Positions 61,110 to 64,000 of a stretch of DNA of 64,000 nt are shown here, piece after piece. The position numbers and the translations under genes were made by a program. The notes beneath the pieces were generated by a model, which was given only the letters and a program-made list of their open reading frames with translations, made no database searches and was not told the origin of the DNA. The stretch's first letter is position 1. Every line of letters starts with the position of its first letter. This stretch comes from Dongia_A sp039808885 (GTDB lineage: Bacteria; Pseudomonadota; Alphaproteobacteria; Dongiales; Dongiaceae). The stretch is from positions 74,392-138,391 of the forward strand of contig JBDHTX010000009.1 in the NCBI GenBank assembly GCA_039808885.1. The letters are read 5' to 3'.

Positions 61110-62332
61110 GTGACAATGATCCCCGGAAAGAGGAAGGGTCGGAGACCGACGAGGCTCGGCCGCTGACCGGCGAGCCCGCGGGGCCGCCTGCCATGCGTCT
61201 GCGCGCCGAGCCGCCGCGCGTCACGCGGTTGTCGCCAAAGGTGCTGGCGGGAATCGGCCTCATCGCCTGCGCCGGGATCGGCGGCGCGCTGATCTACGCG
61301 CTCCAGACCCGCGACGGCGGTAGCCAAGCGCAGGAGCTCTACTCGACCGAGAACCGCACGACGGCGGATGGCCTCGCCGGGCTGCCGCGCGACTATACCG
61401 GTCCGATCCTGGGACAACCGCTCCCCGGCGATCTCGGCCGCCCGATCCTCGACGCACAGAACCGCGGCCAGACCGTCCCGGTGCCCGGAACGGCAGCGCC
61501 GGCCCCCGGCATCAGCGCCGAAGAGCGGCGCCGACTCCAGGAGATCGAGACCGCCCGCACGAGCCGGCTGTTCGTAGCGACCGAGACCCGCCCGCCTTCA
61601 GCCGCCAATCCCGATCCCCCATCGTCCAATCAGCCGGTCCTGCCGGACCTCGCGAGTCTGGGCCTGGCGCCGCAGCCGGCGACGCCCTCGGCGCAGGAGC
61701 GGCAGCTCGCCTTCCTCAATGCGGCCGTCGACCGCCGCACCGTCTCGCCCGACCGCATCGCCGCGCCTGCGTCTCCCTATGTGCTCCAGGCGGGCGCCGT
61801 CATCCCGGCGGCGTTGATCACCGGCATCCGCTCCGATCTGCCGGGCCAGATCACCGCGCAGGTGACGGAGAACGTCTATGACAGCCCGACCGGCCGGCTG
61901 CTGCTCGTGCCCCAAGGCACCCGACTGATCGGCCAGTACGACAATGGCGTCGGTTTCGGCCAAAGGCGCGTGCTCCTCGTCTGGAACCGCCTCATCATGC
62001 CGAACGGCCGCTCAATCGTGATCGAGCGCTTGTCCGGTGCGGACGCTGAAGGCTATGCCGGCCTCGAGGACGGCGTCGACTATCATTGGTGGGACATCGC
62101 CAAGGCGGCCGCGCTCTCGACCCTGCTCGGCATCGGTGCAGAACTGGCCGCCGACGACAATGATCGCCTCATCAGCGCCATTCGCGGCGGTGCGCAGGAC
62201 ACGATCAACGACGCCGGCCAGCAGATCGTTCGGCGCCAGCTCAACGTGGCGCCGACGCTGACCATCCGGCCCGGCTTTCCCGTCCGCGTCATCGTTACGC
62301 GCGACCTTGTCCTCGAACCCTATGGCGGATGA
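61106..62332 (+). CDS. trbI: TrbI, VirB10-like channel protein
   Basis: A 408-residue VirB10/TrbI protein: cytoplasmic N-terminus, one membrane helix (about 49-67), a Pro-rich linker and a C-terminal beta-barrel domain (SPYVLQAGAVIPAALITGI, LLLVPQGTRLIGQYDN). It spans both membranes. GTG start at 61106 overlapping trbG by 4 bases. Followed by DUF2274 after 3 bases. Confidence 0.94.
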
Positions 62333-62335
62333 TCC

Positions 62336-62578
62336 ATGGCGAAGCTGAAACTCGGCCCCATCGCCGACGACCGACCCGTCAAACTCACTGTCGAGCTTCC
62401 CGCCCCGGTGCATCGCGACCTCGTCGCCTATGCCGAGGTCCTGGGCCGGGAGACGGGCCAGCCTGTCGGCGAGCCGGCCAAGCTGATCGCCCCGATGGTG
62501 GAACGCTTCATGGCGACCGATCGCGCATTCGCAAAGGCGCGGCGGAACCCTCAGTCGCCATTGTCCAGCAAGGGATAG
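62336..62578 (+). CDS. DUF2274 protein
   Basis: An 80-residue protein of the DUF2274 family, always the last gene of this type of trb run: KLKLGPIADDRPVKLTVELP and HRDLVAYAEVLG. It looks like a small ribbon-helix-helix protein and may regulate the operon. It overlaps the end of the convergent LysR gene by 28 bases. Confidence 0.87.
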   Translation: MAKLKLGPIADDRPVKLTVELPAPVHRDLVAYAEVLGRETGQPVGEPAKLIAPMVERFMATDRAFAKARRNPQSPLSSKG

Positions 62579-63468
62579 CGCTCTTCGAGCAGCTTGAGGA
62601 AGTGCGCCAGCGCCGGATTGTCGTTGTCGCCTTGCCAGTAGGCGGCATAGCTGATCCGGCTCGGGCCGTTGCCGTCGCGCGCCTCGCGATAGACCACGCC
62701 CGCATAGCTGGCGCCAATGCATGCCTCGCACATCAGGCTGACGCCGAATCCCGCGCCGACCAGGCTCTTGATGTTCTCGCGGCTGATGTCATGGCTGATG
62801 ACCTTCGGCCGCTCGCCGGGCGCGGCGAGCTTCGCCAGAAGGATGTCCTGAATCTCATGCCCCGGATCACGGTGGCTGAGGAGGAAGGTCTCGTCCTTGA
62901 GATCCGTCCAGTAGACGATGTAGTTGCTCGCCAGCCGGTGGCCTTCGGGCAGCGCAACCATGACGCGCTCGCTCCACAGCGGCATGGCCTTCACATTGCG
63001 TGCGGTCGGCTCTCCGGTGACGATCGCGACGTCGAGCGTGCCGCGCTCCAGGCCGGCGAACAGGCTCCGCCGCGTTCCCTCGATCGTCTGAATGTCCACT
63101 TTCGGAAAGCGGGCTGCATATTCGATCAGGCTGGCGCGCAGATTTCCGGCCGACAGCGAGGTGTAAAACCCGACGGTGAGCTGGCCGGATTCGCCCTTGC
63201 CCATGTCTTTGGCGGTCGCCTCCATATGGTCGACGGTTTCGATAAGGTGGCGGGAGGTGCGCAGCACTTCGGCGCCGGCGGTCGTCAGGCGCACACCGCC
63301 GCTGGTTCGCTCGAATATCTTGACGCCCAGTCGGTCTTCCATCTGGCGAATGCAGCGGCTCAGCGTCGATTGTTTGACACCAAGTTCCTCAGCCGCGCGC
63401 CTGAAGCTCTGGAAATGAGCAGCAGCGACCGCATAGCGCAAATGTCTCAGTTCGATACCCGTTGCCAG
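62551..63468 (-). CDS. LysR-family regulator
   Basis: A LysR-type regulator of about 305 residues: N-terminal HTH (FQSFRRAAEELGVKQSTLS, IRQMEDRLGVKIFER) and a substrate-binding domain. The family start I-E-L-R-H-L-R-Y lies before the first TTG (63441); the best ribosome site AGGAGGAG is 9 bases upstream of a CTG at 63468, so a CTG start is proposed. If TTG 63441 is used, the protein begins inside the first helix. The ligand is unknown. It is convergent with the trb operon and divergent from a short frame at 63644, and may be host DNA or cargo. Confidence 0.8.
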   Translation of the reverse strand: MATGIELRHLRYAVAAAHFQSFRRAAEELGVKQSTLSRCIRQMEDRLGVKIFERTSGGVRLTTAGAEVLRTSRHLIETVDHMEATAKDMGKGESGQLTVGFYTSLSAGNLRASLIEYAARFPKVDIQTIEGTRRSLFAGLERGTLDVAIVTGEPTARNVKAMPLWSERVMVALPEGHRLASNYIVYWTDLKDETFLLSHRDPGHEIQDILLAKLAAPGERPKVISHDISRENIKSLVGAGFGVSLMCEACIGASYAGVVYREARDGNGPSRISYAAYWQGDNDNPALAHFLKLLEERYPLLDNGD

Positions 63469-63802
63469 TGATCGGAACTCCTCCTGCGCTTCCGGCCCCG
63501 CCCCAGTCTGGCGTCACCGGGAGACTTTATGTCCGGCTGATGGGCGACCATTTTCAATGGTATGCCGTTGATACGCCGCAATTGTGGCCGTCCGAACCGT
63601 GCAACCGATTCGGATCATCAGACGCTAACAGGAGTATAGTCCGATGAGCTTTGAAACGCTAATGAGAAGCATGCGCATATCCGGCGTCCGGCGGCTGGTT
63701 CCCTTGGCAGTGGACCGCCGTCAGCGCGCTACAGCATCCGGCGACTTTCGTCCGCTTGCCTAGACTGCGCCTAGATCACAACTGACAGAGGCCGCTCTAA
63801 GC
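63469..63802. other. Region between LysR and tRNA-Gly, element boundary candidate
   Basis: This 334-base stretch holds the promoter region of the LysR gene and one short frame (63644-63763) but no other gene. Somewhere here the element may meet the chromosome. No copy of the tRNA 3' end is visible in it. Confidence 0.4.
63644..63763 (+). CDS. Short possible gene divergent from LysR
   Basis: A 39-residue frame with a good ribosome site (AGGAG 10 bases before ATG). It starts with SFETLMRSMRISGVRRLV and ends at TAG. LysR regulators usually control a divergent gene; this frame could be the cut-off start of such a gene, or a chance frame. No family is recognised. Confidence 0.3.
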   Translation: MSFETLMRSMRISGVRRLVPLAVDRRQRATASGDFRPLA

Positions 63803-63824
63803 AAAAACGGCCCGAGGGGCCGTT
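63803..63824 (-). terminator. Rho-independent terminator of tRNA-Gly
   Basis: On the minus strand AACGGCCC-CTC-GGGCCGTT (8 perfect pairs) is followed by a run of T. It lies 29 bases after the tRNA 3' end and terminates its transcript. Confidence 0.85.
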
Positions 63825-63852
63825 CTCAAACGCTTGATTTTCTTGAAGAAAC

Positions 63853-63927
63853 TGGAGCGGGCGATGAGATTCGAACTCACGACCCCAACCTTGGCAAGGT
63901 TGTGCTCTACCCCTGAGCTACGCCCGC
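63853..63927 (-). tRNA. tRNA-Gly (anticodon GCC)
   Basis: On the minus strand the acceptor arms GCGGGCG and CGCCCGC pair perfectly, the D arm has GCTC...GAGC, the anticodon arm CAACC-TTGCCAA-GGTTG carries GCC, and the T arm has GTGAG-TTCGAAT-CTCAT. CCA is encoded. The 3' end faces the ICE. tRNA genes, Gly among them, are frequent attachment sites of ICE integrases. Confidence 0.95.
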
Positions 63928-64000
63928 GCTCCGTTCGGTGGGCGGCGCGCATCATAGCGATGCGTTTGTCTTTTGCAAGTGTATGATTTCAAATCATTCC

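Noticed and set aside
63853..63927. tRNA-Gly as proven attachment site
   Set aside because: No second copy of the tRNA 3' end could be found within the window and the integrase is cut off at the left edge, so the link remains a suggestion.

Overview
The window is almost entirely one integrative and conjugative element (ICE) of a GC-rich alphaproteobacterium. Support for this comes from the gene set (trb mating-pair genes, TraG coupling protein, DUF3363-type relaxase, S26/TraF peptidase, two DUF736 proteins, DUF2840, DUF2285/DUF6499 excision regulators, strawberry-notch-like protein, ArdC), from the order of these genes, and from their codon use. Rhizobiales and Sphingomonadales elements look like this; the genus cannot be fixed from the sequence. 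The left edge cuts a tyrosine recombinase. The right edge holds a tRNA-Gly(GCC) on the minus strand with its own terminator, a common class of attachment site, although no att repeat can be shown inside the window.

Layout. 1-3.1 kb: integrase C-terminus, an AbiE-type (type IV) toxin-antitoxin pair behind three copies of one inverted-repeat operator, and an unknown HEPN-like gene. 3.3-18.3 kb: an unbroken chain of eight overlapping genes, namely HTH regulator, C5-cytosine methyltransferase, Vsr nicking endonuclease, then the full class 1 DISARM set (DrmD, DrmMI, DrmA, DrmB, DrmC). 18.4-21.6 kb, minus strand: SIR2-APAZ plus short prokaryotic Argonaute, a SPARSA-type abortive system. 22-34 kb: ICE maintenance block (ArdC antirestriction, large ParB, strawberry-notch-like methylase/helicase, toprim, DUF2493) in which three genes share a structured leader, plus a lone RES-domain gene. 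35-42 kb: regulatory and stability block (HTH, DUF2285 antiactivator-like, a DUF6499/DUF2285 pair joined by a probable +1 ribosomal frameshift as in FseA, an RdfS-like excisionase, RepA with iterons in its 3' end, ParA and an RHH partner, DUF2840, TraF, DUF736). 42-50.7 kb: lytic transglycosylase, candidate oriT, relaxase, a six-gene cargo operon (XRE, ImmA/IrrE protease, DUF2188, ubiquitin-like protein, E2/E1-like enzyme, DUF6527), then TraG. 51-52.8 kb: DUF6157/SRPBCC/ArsR cargo beside a relic of the CopG-like gene. 52.9-62.6 kb: complete trbBCDEJKLFGI run and DUF2274. 62.5-64 kb: LysR regulator and tRNA-Gly.

How it works together. FseA/RdfS-like and integrase genes would control excision; RepA, ParA, ParB and the iteron region suggest the excised circle can replicate and partition; oriT, relaxase, TraG and Trb transfer it; ArdC would protect incoming DNA. 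The element pays for its stay with stacked defences: AbiE, an extended DISARM, SPARSA, and a ubiquitin-like modification operon whose XRE/protease switch appears to control it through a shared palindromic operator.

The most interesting items are the DISARM operon fused by gene overlap to a Dcm-Vsr pair, the protease-switched ubiquitin-like operon, the +1 frameshift in the excision activator, and three copies of a covarying RNA leader. All functions are read from motifs and context; no database search was possible.
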